Shown: positions 16,822 through 26,277 of the stretch, one piece after another
Layout of the letters: each line of letters starts with the position of its first letter
Position numbering within the stretch: the first letter of the stretch is position 1
Source of the DNA: [Eubacterium] eligens ATCC 27750
GTDB lineage: Bacteria > Bacillota > Clostridia > Lachnospirales > Lachnospiraceae
Direction: 5' to 3'
DNA length: 64,000 bases
Assembly (NCBI RefSeq): GCF_000146185.1
Contig: NC_012780.1
Coordinates: 62,001-126,000, forward strand
Position numbers and translations under genes: made by a program
Notes under the pieces: generated by a model
Database searches by the model: none
Told to the model about the DNA's origin: nothing
What the model saw: only the letters and a program-made list of their open reading frames with translations

Positions 16822-17733
16822 TTATTTATCACTATTCTGCCATTTTTTTCGATATTCTATAGGTGAACAATGTGCGTATTCCCTAAAAACCTTTCCAAAA
16901 TAACTGCTGCTCCCTAAACCGCACTCATGACTGATAACGGTAACAGGTTCCTGCCCCTTTGCCAGCATCTGACAGGCAATTTGTAAACGGTAAGTTGTTA
17001 TATACTCTACGGGTGTCATGTGCAGACAGTCATGGAACACTCTGTAACATTCCCTTTCGCTTAAATATGCTGCCGCAGCAAGTTCCGAAATAGATAATTT
17101 TTCTCTGTAATGTTCATGAATGTATATCATCATCAGCTTTATTTTATCGTTGCTTTTGTTATGTTCCCCTTTCTTTTCGCGCATAGAACGAGAAAGTTCA
17201 AAAAGCATAAGCCATATTTCCGTTAGAGCTTCCCGTAGTTTTATTTCATATCCAAATTCATCACTGGATATACGAAATGAAGCAGCAAGCAGTTTCAAAA
17301 TCCTTTCTTCTTCTGCATTGCCTGGAAAAAGCGGAATTACCTCAATCTGCGGGACTGTTATAATAGGTGTAATATATTTTTGTTCAATCCTGCTTCCCTG
17401 TTCTCCGGCAAGTAATGAAACGTCGAAAATATGAAGTAGCTGTATATTCTTTTCTTTCTGCGATATTGCTTTTGTCATATGGAGTACATTGGAATTTATC
17501 ATGCCGCCGCTTCCAGCCGGAAACAATATTTTTCCTCCTGACGTATCATATTCAATGCTGCCGCTTTCCATATAAAAAAGTTCCACTGTCCTGTGCCAGT
17601 GCCACGGTACATAACCCCCTATATACTTGTCAAGTTCTGCCCTCGTAGCGATATAGGGAAAATCTTTTTCAAAACCGGGAAGCAATTCTTCCCTGCTTCC
17701 AGTATAAAATTCAATGCTATGGATATTTTTCAT
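16822..17733 (-). CDS. AraC-family transcriptional regulator
   Basis: DNA-binding regulator of 303 residues. The N-terminal half looks like a cupin-type sensor domain (GGYVPWHWHRTVELFYMESG, then GSGGMINSNVLHM). The C-terminal 100 residues hold two helix-turn-helix motifs: LSISELAAAAYLSERECYRVFHD and PVTVISHECGLGSSSYFGKVFRE. The second is the more conserved, as usual in AraC proteins. The ligand is probably a small metabolite. It precedes the HD and HAD genes on the same strand with an 88-nt gap and may control them. Confidence 0.85.
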   Translation of the reverse strand: MKNIHSIEFYTGSREELLPGFEKDFPYIATRAELDKYIGGYVPWHWHRTVELFYMESGSIEYDTSGGKILFPAGSGGMINSNVLHMTKAISQKEKNIQLLHIFDVSLLAGEQGSRIEQKYITPIITVPQIEVIPLFPGNAEEERILKLLAASFRISSDEFGYEIKLREALTEIWLMLFELSRSMREKKGEHNKSNDKIKLMMIYIHEHYREKLSISELAAAAYLSERECYRVFHDCLHMTPVEYITTYRLQIACQMLAKGQEPVTVISHECGLGSSSYFGKVFREYAHCSPIEYRKKWQNSDK

Positions 17734-17806
17734 GTCTGTTCACCTGCACATCTAGGAGTTTCTATCTGCTTTATGGATTAAATATACTGGAATAGTTCGG
17801 TAATTG

Positions 17807-18388
17807 TCAATCAATCAAAACAGTTTGATCTGGAAGATTATAAAATGATGTTGCTATTTTCAAAGTGATATCCCCATTTGACAAAAGTTCTGTCACATCA
17901 TCTTCTGGAATATTCATTTTCCCCAGTCTGGTATATGCCCATGAATTGGATCCATAAAACACTACTATTTTGTCTCCACTGTATAGAACTATATCTCCGC
18001 TATGAGTAGTTATCTGCTCATCATTTTTTGTATAACTTTTTCCCAGAGAACCAACCTGCTCATTGTCGCTATACATAGACATCTGCACTACGACATCTCC
18101 TTTGCGAGCTTCTTCCATGAGTTCTTGTACAGTCTGATTATCTTCCCATATAACTGGGATTTCAGTATCATTAAAATATAACTTCATATATTCTTTCTCA
18201 TCATCAATCGCCGATTTGTCTGTAATTTCTGTTTTCTCTAATTCTCCAGCTGAAATTTGAGATTCAGTACTATTGTCTATTATTCCTTCGGATATATCAT
18301 TTTCAGACGAAACACTTCTTTTTTCTCTACATCCTGCAAGCCCAGTTAAAACTAACACACAAAGACTCAGTAATAGTACTCTTTTCAT
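17807..18388 (-). CDS. cyclophilin-like-fold lipoprotein
   Basis: Membrane-anchored lipoprotein of 193 residues: signal MKRVLLLSLCVLVLTGLAGC with lipobox LAGC at residue 20. A Ser/Glu-rich spacer follows, then from about residue 68 a domain MKLYFNDTEIPVIWEDNQTV...GDIVLYSGDKIVVFYGSNSWAYTRLGKM. That pattern fits the bacterial cyclophilin-like fold (Cyclophil_like), which usually accompanies flavodoxin or reductase genes. Indeed a truncated flavodoxin-type reductase ends 2 nt upstream, so an intact pair probably existed before. No catalytic role is established. Confidence 0.78.
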   Translation of the reverse strand: MKRVLLLSLCVLVLTGLAGCREKRSVSSENDISEGIIDNSTESQISAGELEKTEITDKSAIDDEKEYMKLYFNDTEIPVIWEDNQTVQELMEEARKGDVVVQMSMYSDNEQVGSLGKSYTKNDEQITTHSGDIVLYSGDKIVVFYGSNSWAYTRLGKMNIPEDDVTELLSNGDITLKIATSFYNLPDQTVLID

Positions 18389-18390
18389 AC

Positions 18391-18723
18391 TTATAATTCC
18401 TTTCCAAGTTCATATGCTTTCTTCATCGCATCCACATGATCAGCAGCTGTATTTGCAGCATCAATTCCACCGCCACCAACCATGCCTTTCAAGGAAGCCT
18501 TTTCAAAACAGTCTACCCAGCCTTGCAGACCATTGTAGGCTTTTTCAAATGTACTTTCATCATTCTCAGCGGCAGTTGCAATCATATAAATATCTCTGAA
18601 TGAATAATCTGTCGAATATAAAGGATTCAATCTATCAAGAAGTGTTTTCATCTGGCCGCACATCTCATAGTAATAAATTGGTGTTGCATAGACAATGACC
18701 TCCGCAGCCTTTACCTTTGCCAT
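18391..18723 (-). pseudogene. 5'-truncated flavodoxin-family NADPH-FMN reductase
   Basis: The 110-codon ORF matches only the C-terminal part of flavodoxin-like reductases: VIVYATPIYYYEMCGQMKTLLDRL, then a helix pair and MVGGGGIDAAN. The missing N-terminus should hold the FMN phosphate-binding GSPRKxGNT loop (compare the intact paralogue at 63096, which begins KIVIINGSARKGNT). The ATG at 18723 is 18 nt after the arsC stop and has no good ribosome site. The ars operon and this remnant appear joined by a deletion. Unlikely to bind FMN as written. Confidence 0.7.
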
Positions 18724-18741
18724 AATTTTGTATTCTGTTCA

Positions 18742-19137
18742 CTATGTTAATTCTTCTTTCAGTTTTATAATATACTCTTCAATCTTTTTAATTGTAGTTA
18801 TAAATTCATCATCACTCTTTCCCGTTGGATCTTCAAGCCCCCAATTATCATCAAATGCTCTTCCAATAAATGGGCATCCTACATTACATCCCATAGAAAT
18901 AGCAATATCAGGTTTTGGAATATCTGAAATTAGTTTAGAATACTGAGTCTGCTCCATATCAATGCCATACATATCTTTCATAATGCGCACTGCATCCTGA
19001 TTAATTGATGGTTTTGTTTCTGTTCCAGCGGAATAACTTTCAAATACATCTGATGCCAAATATTTTCCGAGAGCCTCCGCAATCTGACTTCTACATGAAT
19101 TATGAACACATATAAATGCTATTTTCTTTTTACTCAT
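18742..19137 (-). CDS. arsC: thioredoxin-type arsenate reductase
   Basis: Cytosolic LMW-phosphatase-fold enzyme reducing arsenate to arsenite. The 131-residue protein has the P-loop CVHNSCRS with nucleophile Cys10 and Cys15, plus GCNVGCPF where the two thioredoxin-linked cysteines sit, and the DPTG turn. It overlaps the preceding DUF5714 gene by 8 nt and is the last intact gene of the arsR-DUF5714-arsC operon. No arsB or acr3 efflux gene is present nearby, so arsenite export must depend on another locus, or the operon has been cut. Confidence 0.9.
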   Translation of the reverse strand: MSKKKIAFICVHNSCRSQIAEALGKYLASDVFESYSAGTETKPSINQDAVRIMKDMYGIDMEQTQYSKLISDIPKPDIAISMGCNVGCPFIGRAFDDNWGLEDPTGKSDDEFITTIKKIEEYIIKLKEELT

Positions 19138-19684
19138 AATATGGACACCTTTCCCTTATACACTGTTCATTCCTCTTAGAATACTCACACCGCATATGTT
19201 CATATTCCAAAACAACATCATAATTACTATTTATATAATCGACACCATTCTTAAACGCAATCATTGCATCTCTTTTGCAACATCTTGGACCATTTATCTT
19301 TCCTAATTCCCCAATTGCCTTTGAAGTAAACTGCATATGATTTCCCCATGTACCATCTGTTGATAGTGGACCTGTCCCATCAATAATTGATAATGCTGCC
19401 CCCATTGAAGTAATTGCACCACATATTCCCCATAATCCACACATTGCCCCAGGCATTCTCAGACCTTCTGACATTAGTTTTTCAAGAGCATTTTCAATAT
19501 CAATGTTTCCTCCAGCATTTTTATATGCTACAAGCAAACTTGCTCCATCTAATATATGATGTTCAGGACCATGCATACTAACATATTCTTTCTGTGCAAT
19601 TTTCTTAAAAATTTGAATTGGATTCGTTCCTTTTTCTAATTTAATATCTTTAATTATAAGTTCTGCTTTATCCTGTATCGTCAT
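19130..19684 (-). CDS. DUF5714-like protein of the ars operon
   Basis: A 184-residue soluble protein matching, from memory, DUF5714: YVSMHGPEHHILDGASLLVAY, then GAMCGLWGICGAITSMGAALSI, GPRCCKRDAMIAF and a C-terminal Cys cluster CEYSKRNEQCIRERCPYY. The many conserved Cys and His suggest a metal or metalloid site; the family is often linked to radical-SAM or methyltransferase domains. Here it is alone between arsR and arsC, so a role in arsenic handling is a reasonable inference. No reaction is known to me. Confidence 0.7.
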   Translation of the reverse strand: MTIQDKAELIIKDIKLEKGTNPIQIFKKIAQKEYVSMHGPEHHILDGASLLVAYKNAGGNIDIENALEKLMSEGLRMPGAMCGLWGICGAITSMGAALSIIDGTGPLSTDGTWGNHMQFTSKAIGELGKINGPRCCKRDAMIAFKNGVDYINSNYDVVLEYEHMRCEYSKRNEQCIRERCPYYE

Positions 19685-19726
19685 TGTAATCTCCTTAAAT
19701 TTATTTCAGCAAACTTTTTCCCTGCA

Positions 19727-19999
19727 TTAAACACAGGTAAGGCATTCTATAAAATGCTTGTAATTCATCAGTGTTTCACAGTTCAAAGAATAATGATGCC
19801 ATTTTCCTTCTTTTCGATCATTCACAAGACCACATGCTGTAAGTATTTTCATATGATGTGATAGTGTAGGCTGTGTAATTTCAAACTTTTCTAATATCTT
19901 ACAGCCACATTTCTCGCCATCGGACAGTATCTGAACTATCTCCAACCTGTTTGTATCTCCAAGTGCTTTGCAAATCAATGCAACTTTTTCAGCATTCAT
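19727..19999 (-). CDS. arsR: ArsR-family metalloregulator
   Basis: Winged-helix repressor of 90 residues controlling this operon. The recognition helix is FEITQPTLSHHMKILTACGLV. Before it is GEKCGCKILEKF: a pair of Cys (C-G-C) placed ahead of the DNA helix, close to the CVCD-type As(III) site. The C-terminal CLTCV adds another Cys pair. Two inverted-repeat operators lie immediately upstream (20013-20063), consistent with autoregulation. Length is normal for ArsR. Confidence 0.9.
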   Translation of the reverse strand: MNAEKVALICKALGDTNRLEIVQILSDGEKCGCKILEKFEITQPTLSHHMKILTACGLVNDRKEGKWHHYSLNCETLMNYKHFIECLTCV

Positions 20000-20012
20000 A
20001 ATTATTCACCTC

Positions 20013-20063
20013 ACATAGATGTTTGTCTATGTTATATCATATACATAGATATATGTCAATGTA
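20013..20063 (-). promoter_or_regulatory. pair of ArsR-type operators
   Basis: Two imperfect copies of one palindrome lie back to back ahead of arsR: ACATAGA-6nt-TCTATGT (20013-20032) and TACATAGA-6nt-TCAATGTA (20042-20063, one mismatch). ATAGAT/TCTAT dyads of this size match known ArsR boxes. The first copy begins 14 nt before the arsR start codon. Confidence 0.7.
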
Positions 20064-20076
20064 TTGATACTCAAAA

Positions 20077-20100
20077 AGGCTACACATTACTGCATAGCCT
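20077..20100 (-). terminator. terminator after the RhuM-Fic remnant
   Basis: Minus-strand stem AGGCTA/TAGCCT with a 12-nt loop that can pair further, followed by TTTTT. It lies about 65 nt past the end of the RhuM-Fic frame and before the ars operators. Confidence 0.55.
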
Positions 20101-20165
20101 AATTTCTATTATCTTTACAAATTTCTATTTACCAATTTCATTAAATAATAAAATTCACGAACTAA

Positions 20166-20990
20166 CTACATTGTCAAAAAATTCATTACAAGATTCACCA
20201 TTATATCTTTTTCTTCCGGTATTGACTCTGCAATCATAAGCGTAATCGCAACCAATGCTCCATCACTGATTATCTTACTATCATCTCTATACAAGGCATT
20301 ATTCCGAGCAAGAAATTCCAAAAATAAAGATGCTGCAATTCGCTTACATCCATCTGCATATGGATGATCCTTAATCATAAAATATAATAAATTAGCAGCC
20401 TTTTCCTCTAATGACGGATATACGTCTCCACCAAACACACTCTGATAAACTGCTGCCAAAATACCCTCAACTTTACCATTTTCTTTCTCCACACCAAATA
20501 CATCCTATTTAAATGAATCCTCCATGTGTGAAACCATTTTTTTACATTCCTCATATGTTATTTTATATATAGGTCTGTTTCCCACAAGTTTTTTAAGAGA
20601 TTGATGATCATATTGGTCCAAAAGCATTAATGCATCTGTATACGAGGTAACAGCCTTTAAAATTTCTGACTCTTCAACCTCCAATGTGCACGCAAGCATC
20701 TTTGTTTGAATATCAACGGTTCTTTCAAGCGCTTGCAATCGTTTTCCATTAATAGCATAGCCTTGAATCACATATTGCTTTAACACAGAATTAGCCCATC
20801 TACGAAATGCGATGCCGCGTTTTGAATTAACACGATATCCCACAGATAATATCATATCAAGATTATATATCTTGGGTTTTCTTCCTCCAGAACTTTTGTC
20901 GTAAAAACCGACAGAAGTCCCATCTAATTCTCCTGAAGAAAGAATATTGGAAATATGCTCACTCACTGTAGCATGTTTAACATCAAATAA
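20166..20990 (-). pseudogene. RhuM-Fic family gene broken by an amber stop
   Basis: Two ORFs (20966-20505 and 20492-20166) lie in one reading frame and together match the RhuM virulence protein with a C-terminal Fic/Doc domain. The upstream part has ELFD-like LFDVKHATVSEHI, YNLDMILSVGYRVNSKRG and FRRWANSVLKQYVIQGYAIN. The downstream part has the Fic helix HPYADGCKRIAAS. A single TAG at 20505-20507 separates them (DSFK-stop-DVFGVEKEN). The N-terminus is also missing: a TAA lies just ahead of LFDVKH. The Fic motif reads DGCKR where the family has GN[GK]R, so even a read-through product would lack the key Asn. Confidence 0.8.
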
Positions 20991-21028
20991 TTAATCGCAT
21001 CTTCAACAGTCATACATGTAACACACTC

Positions 21029-21478
21029 CTACAAATTCCGGTTTTTACACAACCCTTTAAAAAAAGCCTTTGCATTATCCAGATCATTCTTATCCGGATG
21101 TCCTTTTGATATACCTCCTATAAGCTTGAATGGTCCAAATGTGTCATATCCCTTACAAGAAAATTCTCCCACAATTCTTCCCTGCTTTTCTTTTATAATT
21201 CCCTTTATTGAATCAAATACCGGCTTTCCTCCATAAGTGCATATAAGAAAAACATCCATATCCTCTGGAAGATTTACTTCAGCAAAGTTGATTACGGCCT
21301 GGTGCATCTTACCAAAATAAATACCAGAAGCAAATCCTATGAGATCATACCCTGATAAATCCTTTTCAGTAATCTTAGCTGCATCAATAATATCAACCCC
21401 ATATTCATCTGCTATGACATCAACAATTTTCTTGGTATTATTGTGATGAACCGATGCATATATAATAACTGTTTTCAT
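21029..21478 (-). CDS. flavodoxin-domain protein
   Basis: Small FMN-binding electron-transfer or reductase protein of 149 residues, close to the flavodoxin_5/HemG-like group. It begins MKTVIIYASVHHNNTKKIVDVIA, the phosphate-binding loop, then GYDLIGFASGIYFGKMH and VFLICTYGG. The redox partner is unknown. A downstream His-rich loop (GGISKGHPDKNDL) is typical of this subgroup. It stands alone between the RhuM-Fic remnant and the Gfo/Idh gene, with no obvious operon partner. Confidence 0.82.
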   Translation of the reverse strand: MKTVIIYASVHHNNTKKIVDVIADEYGVDIIDAAKITEKDLSGYDLIGFASGIYFGKMHQAVINFAEVNLPEDMDVFLICTYGGKPVFDSIKGIIKEKQGRIVGEFSCKGYDTFGPFKLIGGISKGHPDKNDLDNAKAFFKGLCKNRNL

Positions 21479-21611
21479 ATCTGCTTCACTCCATTATTTC
21501 ACTACTTTTCATGCTTAATTCACATTTATATACTACTATATCACATACTCAAACATTCTAAACTGCCTGTTTCCAACTACCTCGTAAAATATGTTTTCAG
21601 TACTTACATAT

Positions 21612-22574
21612 TTAACTCCAGCTCATACGGATATCATACATCATCCGTGTAAGTGCAATACTGTCTTTAGCTGTATATACATCACTGCTGCAATATCCAA
21701 GTTTTACGCATCTGCTTACTTCCCTGATTTCATATTCAAAGCCATTTATATCAACCGGACACTCGATTGTTTCCGGTTCTTTTCCTTCCACCTCAAGTAT
21801 CATAGTCTCAGCGTGTTGGAAATCTGGTAAAAATATACTTCCCTTTGTTCCCTCAATTTTGGCATTACGTTTTAATTCCTGCCCAATTGTCTGGACTGAT
21901 TCTGCAGTACATCCATCATTATATGTCATGTTGAGGCAGCTGTAATCATCTGTTCCATACTCATTAATATGTACTTTTTGAGTTTCTACATTCTGCGGCT
22001 CATCCCCTGTAACAATGCGCAGAAATCCCAGATTGTAAATTCCTATATCCAACAAAGCACCTCCACCAAGTGCAGGGTTAAATTTACGCTCTTTTCTGGC
22101 ACCTGTTGCAACAAACCCATACTGACATGAAATATGTTTTATTTCTCCAATTACTCCTTGCTGTAAGATACTGCGTAAACGATCATACAATGGAAGAAAC
22201 CATATCCAGAGTCCCTCCATGATAAAAAGATGCCTATCCCTTGCCAGCCTGTACAGTTCCTGTGCCTGTTTATCATTTATCGTAAACGGCTTTTCGCACA
22301 ATACATGCTTTCCATGTTCAAGACATAACCTGCAATTCTCATAATGCAAAGTATTTGGTGTTGCTACATAAACAGCCTCAACATCCTGATCTTTAACCAG
22401 TGCTTCATACGAATCATAATATCTTGGGATATTATGCTCATTAGCAAAGGCTTTTGCACTTTCAATGTTACGTGAACCAACTGCTACTAACTGTTCATTT
22501 TCTTTACTCATCTGATTTATGGTTGATGCAAATTTTTTTGCAATATTACCTGTAGCCAAAATTCCCCACTTCAT
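21612..22574 (-). CDS. Gfo/Idh/MocA-family oxidoreductase
   Basis: NAD(P)-dependent sugar or polyol dehydrogenase of 320 residues. The N-terminal Rossmann fold has WGILATGNIAKKFA and a later AVYVATPNTLH. The catalytic-lysine motif is CEKPFTIN. The C-terminal half is the beta-sheet substrate domain (GGGALLDIGIYNLGFLR with conserved Asp and His-position Tyr). Similar proteins act on trans-dihydrobenzenediol or sugars, so the substrate cannot be assigned. It ends 133 nt before the flavodoxin gene; no other sugar gene flanks it. Confidence 0.87.
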   Translation of the reverse strand: MKWGILATGNIAKKFASTINQMSKENEQLVAVGSRNIESAKAFANEHNIPRYYDSYEALVKDQDVEAVYVATPNTLHYENCRLCLEHGKHVLCEKPFTINDKQAQELYRLARDRHLFIMEGLWIWFLPLYDRLRSILQQGVIGEIKHISCQYGFVATGARKERKFNPALGGGALLDIGIYNLGFLRIVTGDEPQNVETQKVHINEYGTDDYSCLNMTYNDGCTAESVQTIGQELKRNAKIEGTKGSIFLPDFQHAETMILEVEGKEPETIECPVDINGFEYEIREVSRCVKLGYCSSDVYTAKDSIALTRMMYDIRMSWS

Positions 22575-22705
22575 CTTATCTCTCCCATCGATTCTATAAA
22601 TTTATATGTAATATATCCTCATTTAACAATTATTAAAGGACACAAATCTATTATACCTTATATCATCATCTTCGCATATCCATTTTATATCATATTTTAT
22701 AATAC

Positions 22706-22755
22706 AAAAGGTCAGACCCGCCAAGCCCAATGGTTACTGACGAATCTGACCTTTT
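22706..22755 (-). terminator. terminator of the rib operon
   Basis: A perfect 11-bp stem (AAAAGGTCAGA with its complement) encloses 28 nt that include a second small GC-rich stem. It begins 23 nt past the ribH stop codon and ends in TTTT on the minus strand. Confidence 0.85.
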
Positions 22756-22778
22756 ACAATTACTAAAAATTTTATATA

Positions 22779-23249
22779 TTATCCTTCAATCTCTTTAATA
22801 AGATTAACCATCTCAATAGCACCTTCAGCGCACTCAAATCCCTTATTGCCTGCCTTTGTTCCGGCACGCTCAATTGCCTGCTCGATTGTATCTGTAGTAA
22901 GCACTCCAAACATAACAGGAATATCACTTGCTAAAGAAACATTTGCAATGCCTTTGGAAACCTCGCTGCACACATAATCGTAGTGGCTTGTAGCACCTCT
23001 TATAACTGCACCAAGACATATAACTGCGTCATACTTTCCGCTTTTTGCCATCTTTGAAGCTATCAATGGTATCTCAAATGCACCCGGTACCCATGCAAGG
23101 TCAATATTTTCCTCTGAAACATCATGTCTTACAAGTCCGTCCTTAGCTCCTGCAACAAGCTTAGACACAATAAATTCATTAAATCTTGCTGCTACAATAC
23201 CTACCTTAATTCCACTGTCAACTAACTTACCTTCTAAAACTCTCATCAT
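22779..23249 (-). CDS. ribH: 6,7-dimethyl-8-ribityllumazine synthase
   Basis: Condenses 3,4-dihydroxy-2-butanone-4-phosphate with the ribitylaminouracil intermediate; forms icosahedral or pentameric assemblies in the cytosol. The 156-residue protein has [43 protein letters not shown] with the catalytic His, and [14 protein letters not shown]. It is the last gene of the ribD-ribE-ribBA-ribH operon. Start ATG 23249 has AAGGAGG 5 nt upstream; a TTG one codon earlier is also in frame. Confidence 0.96.
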   Translation of the reverse strand: MMRVLEGKLVDSGIKVGIVAARFNEFIVSKLVAGAKDGLVRHDVSEENIDLAWVPGAFEIPLIASKMAKSGKYDAVICLGAVIRGATSHYDYVCSEVSKGIANVSLASDIPVMFGVLTTDTIEQAIERAGTKAGNKGFECAEGAIEMVNLIKEIEG

Positions 23250-23278
23250 CAATTCCTCCTTATAAATATTTCATTTTT

Positions 23279-24481
23279 TTACACCACATTTAAAATGTGT
23301 CCCATCTTTGTCTGCTTTGTCTTAAGATAGAACCTGTCAAAGCTGGTCGCATCTATCTCAATAGGCACTCTCTCACTGATTTCGATTCCAAAATCTGCAA
23401 GCTGGTATACCTTATCGGGATTGTTCGTAAGAAGCCTTAAGCTCTTAGCACCTAAGTCTTTCAATATCTGTGCTCCTATGTAGTACTCGCGCGCGTCTCC
23501 CGGCAGACCAAGCGCCAGATTAGCCTCAAGTGTATCCATTCCCTGATCCTGAAGTGCGTATGCCTTAAGCTTGTTGACAAGCCCGATTCCTCTGCCCTCC
23601 TGTCTCATATAAAGAAGCACACCCCTGCCTTCATTGTTAATCTGTGTCATTGCTGACGCTAACTGCTGACCGCAGTCACATTTCATTGAGCCAAATGCGT
23701 CTCCAGTCAGGCACTCTGAATGTACCCTGCACAAAAGATTGCTGCCATCACCAATGTCGCCCTTTACCAATGCAACATGATGCTCACCATTTAACTTATT
23801 GACATAACAGTGTGCTGTGAATTCCCCGTATTTTGTAGGCATTCTTGTAACTGCCACACACTCAACCAGGTTGTCATGTCTCTTTCTGTATTCCTGAATC
23901 GCTTTAATTGTTATGAATTTGAGATTGAATTTTTCGGACATTTCTATGAGGTCTTCTTTTCTCATCATTGTTCCGTCCTCTTTCATTATCTCACAGCACA
24001 GACCGCACTCCTTAAGTCCTGCTATTCTCATAAGGTCTACTGTTGCCTCTGTATGTCCGTTTCTTTCAAGAACTCCATTAGGCTTTGAACGTAGTGGAAA
24101 CATATGTCCCGGTCTTCTGAAATCCTCAGGCTTTGCCTCATCTGACACACATGCTCTTGCAGTAAAGCCTCTCTCCTCTGCCGATATTCCTGTTGTCGTC
24201 TTAACATGGTCTATTGACACTGTAAATGCAGTTTCATGGTTATCAGTATTGTCAGCAACCATCTGTGTAAGTCCCAGCTTTCTGCACAAATCTCCACTCA
24301 TAGGCATGCATATAAGTCCTTTTCCATATGTCGCCATGAAATTCACATTTTCAGTAGTTGCAAATTCAGCGGCACATATCAGGTCTCCCTCATTCTCTCT
24401 GCTTTCATCATCTGAGACAAGTATCAGCTTTCCATCCTGTAAATCCTTAACTGCCTCTTCTACTGTGTTATACTCAAACAT
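23279..24481 (-). CDS. ribBA: bifunctional DHBP synthase / GTP cyclohydrolase II
   Basis: Supplies both riboflavin precursors. Residues 1-200 are the RibB part, with [13 protein letters not shown] (acidic metal site), [11 protein letters not shown] and [14 protein letters not shown]. Residues 205-400 are the RibA part, with the zinc Cys set in [21 protein letters not shown] and the [13 protein letters not shown] loop. Both halves keep their catalytic residues, so both activities are expected. The 400-residue length is standard. It lies 30 nt after ribE and 29 nt before ribH. Confidence 0.96.
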   Translation of the reverse strand: MFEYNTVEEAVKDLQDGKLILVSDDESRENEGDLICAAEFATTENVNFMATYGKGLICMPMSGDLCRKLGLTQMVADNTDNHETAFTVSIDHVKTTTGISAEERGFTARACVSDEAKPEDFRRPGHMFPLRSKPNGVLERNGHTEATVDLMRIAGLKECGLCCEIMKEDGTMMRKEDLIEMSEKFNLKFITIKAIQEYRKRHDNLVECVAVTRMPTKYGEFTAHCYVNKLNGEHHVALVKGDIGDGSNLLCRVHSECLTGDAFGSMKCDCGQQLASAMTQINNEGRGVLLYMRQEGRGIGLVNKLKAYALQDQGMDTLEANLALGLPGDAREYYIGAQILKDLGAKSLRLLTNNPDKVYQLADFGIEISERVPIEIDATSFDRFYLKTKQTKMGHILNVV

Positions 24482-24511
24482 TTTCTTTTACCTTCCTTTC
24501 CCTTTGATATT

Positions 24512-25156
24512 TTAAAATCCATTCTTTAGCAGGAACTCTTTCGTTATCCCGCTTTTCGGCTTTTCCTTTTCAAATGTGATGAATTTCTCTATGTACTTAC
24601 CGACAATATCATTTTCAAGATTAACTACATCACCAGCTTTCCTAAGTGACAGCGTTGTCGCACCTGCCGTATGTGGTATTATTGATACTGAAAAGCTCTG
24701 GCTGTCCGTCTTGGCAACCGTAAGACTTATTCCATCTATGGCAACTGAACCTTTTTCAACAATATATTTTAATATTCCGATGTCTGTCTTAATCTGATAC
24801 CATATCGCGTTATCATCCCTGGTTATCGCTGCAACTTTTCCTGTTCCATCAATATGTCCTGAAACTATGTGCCCTCCGAACCTTCCATCTGCTGCCATTG
24901 CCCTTTCAAGATTAACAGCACTGCCACTCACCAGCTTGCCAAGTGATGAGCGGTTCAGCGTCTCATGCATTACATCCGCAGTAAATGTATTATCATATAT
25001 CCCTGTCACTGTAAGGCACACACCATTGACAGCAATGCTGTCTCCTATATGTGTTCCCTTAAGGACTTTTTCTGCCTGTATTGTAAGAATTGCTGATGCC
25101 GTTCCTTTTTTTACATTATTTACATGTCCGATTTCTTCAATAATTCCTGTAAACAT
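24512..25156 (-). CDS. ribE: riboflavin synthase alpha chain
   Basis: Catalyses dismutation of two lumazine molecules to riboflavin. The 214-residue protein shows the internal duplication of the family: MFTGIIEEIGHV and SIAVNGVCLTVT in the first half, GHIVSGHIDGTGKV and SVAIDGISLTVA in the second, with HTAGATTLS near the end. Its ATG overlaps the ribD stop (position 25156 shared), so translation is coupled. ribBA follows after 30 nt. Confidence 0.95.
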   Translation of the reverse strand: MFTGIIEEIGHVNNVKKGTASAILTIQAEKVLKGTHIGDSIAVNGVCLTVTGIYDNTFTADVMHETLNRSSLGKLVSGSAVNLERAMAADGRFGGHIVSGHIDGTGKVAAITRDDNAIWYQIKTDIGILKYIVEKGSVAIDGISLTVAKTDSQSFSVSIIPHTAGATTLSLRKAGDVVNLENDIVGKYIEKFITFEKEKPKSGITKEFLLKNGF

Positions 25157-26277
25157 TACAACTCTCCTTCAATCAGAATATCGTCACCAAGAAGACGAAC
25201 GGTTTTGTTTCTCAACCGATATGCTTCATCTACATTTGCAATACCCTGCCCTTCAACTGCTGTCTTACTGTCTACCCCGCCAAATATCTTAGGTGCAATG
25301 TAAGTCTGAACCCGGTTCACAATTCCAGCCTGCAATGCCGAAAAGTTAAGTGTTCCGCCTCCCTCTAGAATCACGCTGTCGATACCTTTTTCTCCAAGTA
25401 TGTTCATAAGCTCTTTAAGATCAACGTGCTGCTCTGATTCTTTTGTAATTATCACTTCACAGCCTGCATTTTCATATAAAGATTTCCTGTCGCTGTCGGT
25501 ACTACATGTAGCAATTATTGTTGGTATCTGCCCTGCACTTTTTACAATTCTGCTGTCAAGCGGAGTTCTCAATCTGCTGTCGCATATGATTCGCACAGGA
25601 TTGTGTGGGTTGCTTATGGCTGTACTTCTGCAGTCAAGCATTGGATTATCAGCAATCACAGTGCCAACCCCAACCATAATTGCCGCATATCTGTGACGGT
25701 CTGCATGCACATTTTCTCTTGCCTGCTCACCTGTAATCCACTTGGAAAGTCCCTTATATGTGGCAATTTTTCCATCAAGTGTCTGTGCTGTTTTCATCAC
25801 AACATATGGCTCTTTATTCCTTATGTAATGAAAGAATACATAATTCATCGCAAGACATTCTTCATTGCATACACAACCTTCGACTTTAATCCCGTGTTCT
25901 TCCAGATATTTAACACCTTTTCCACTTACCAGGGGATTAGGATCCATCGAACCTATCACAACCCTGCTTATTCCTGCCTGCACAAGTGCTTCAGTGCAAG
26001 GCGGCTGTTTCCCATGATGGCAGCACGGCTCAAGTGTCACATATATGGTTGCTCCACTGGTATCCTCCATACATCTTGAAAGTGCGTCTCTTTCCGCATG
26101 AAGCTCACCATATTTCCTATGCCAGCCTTCACCTATGATTCTGTCATCCTTTACAATAACAGCTCCAACCAGCGGATTAGGATTAACCCAGCCTGTTCCA
26201 TTCTTTGCCAGTTCAATTGCCCGCCTCATGTAGAATTCATCTTGTTTTGAAAAATTGTTATTTATTTCCTGCTGCAT
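25156..26277 (-). CDS. ribD: riboflavin deaminase/reductase
   Basis: Bifunctional enzyme of early riboflavin synthesis. Residues 1-145 are the deaminase, with HAERDALS and the zinc motif TLEPCCHHGKQPPC. Residues 150-373 are the reductase, with MKTAQTLDGKIAT and ILEGGGTLN. It is the first gene of the operon; the FMN riboswitch lies far upstream (27005). Start ATG 26277 has AAGGTG 6 nt ahead; the conserved part begins at residue 17 (YMRRAIELA). The ribosome site sits in a purine-rich run with AGCAGGACAGAA-like repeats. Confidence 0.95.
   Translation of the reverse strand: MQQEINNNFSKQDEFYMRRAIELAKNGTGWVNPNPLVGAVIVKDDRIIGEGWHRKYGELHAERDALSRCMEDTSGATIYVTLEPCCHHGKQPPCTEALVQAGISRVVIGSMDPNPLVSGKGVKYLEEHGIKVEGCVCNEECLAMNYVFFHYIRNKEPYVVMKTAQTLDGKIATYKGLSKWITGEQARENVHADRHRYAAIMVGVGTVIADNPMLDCRSTAISNPHNPVRIICDSRLRTPLDSRIVKSAGQIPTIIATCSTDSDRKSLYENAGCEVIITKESEQHVDLKELMNILGEKGIDSVILEGGGTLNFSALQAGIVNRVQTYIAPKIFGGVDSKTAVEGQGIANVDEAYRLRNKTVRLLGDDILIEGEL

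Noticed and set aside
23913..24515. 200-codon plus-strand frame
   Set aside because: Antisense of ribBA, which has intact catalytic motifs.
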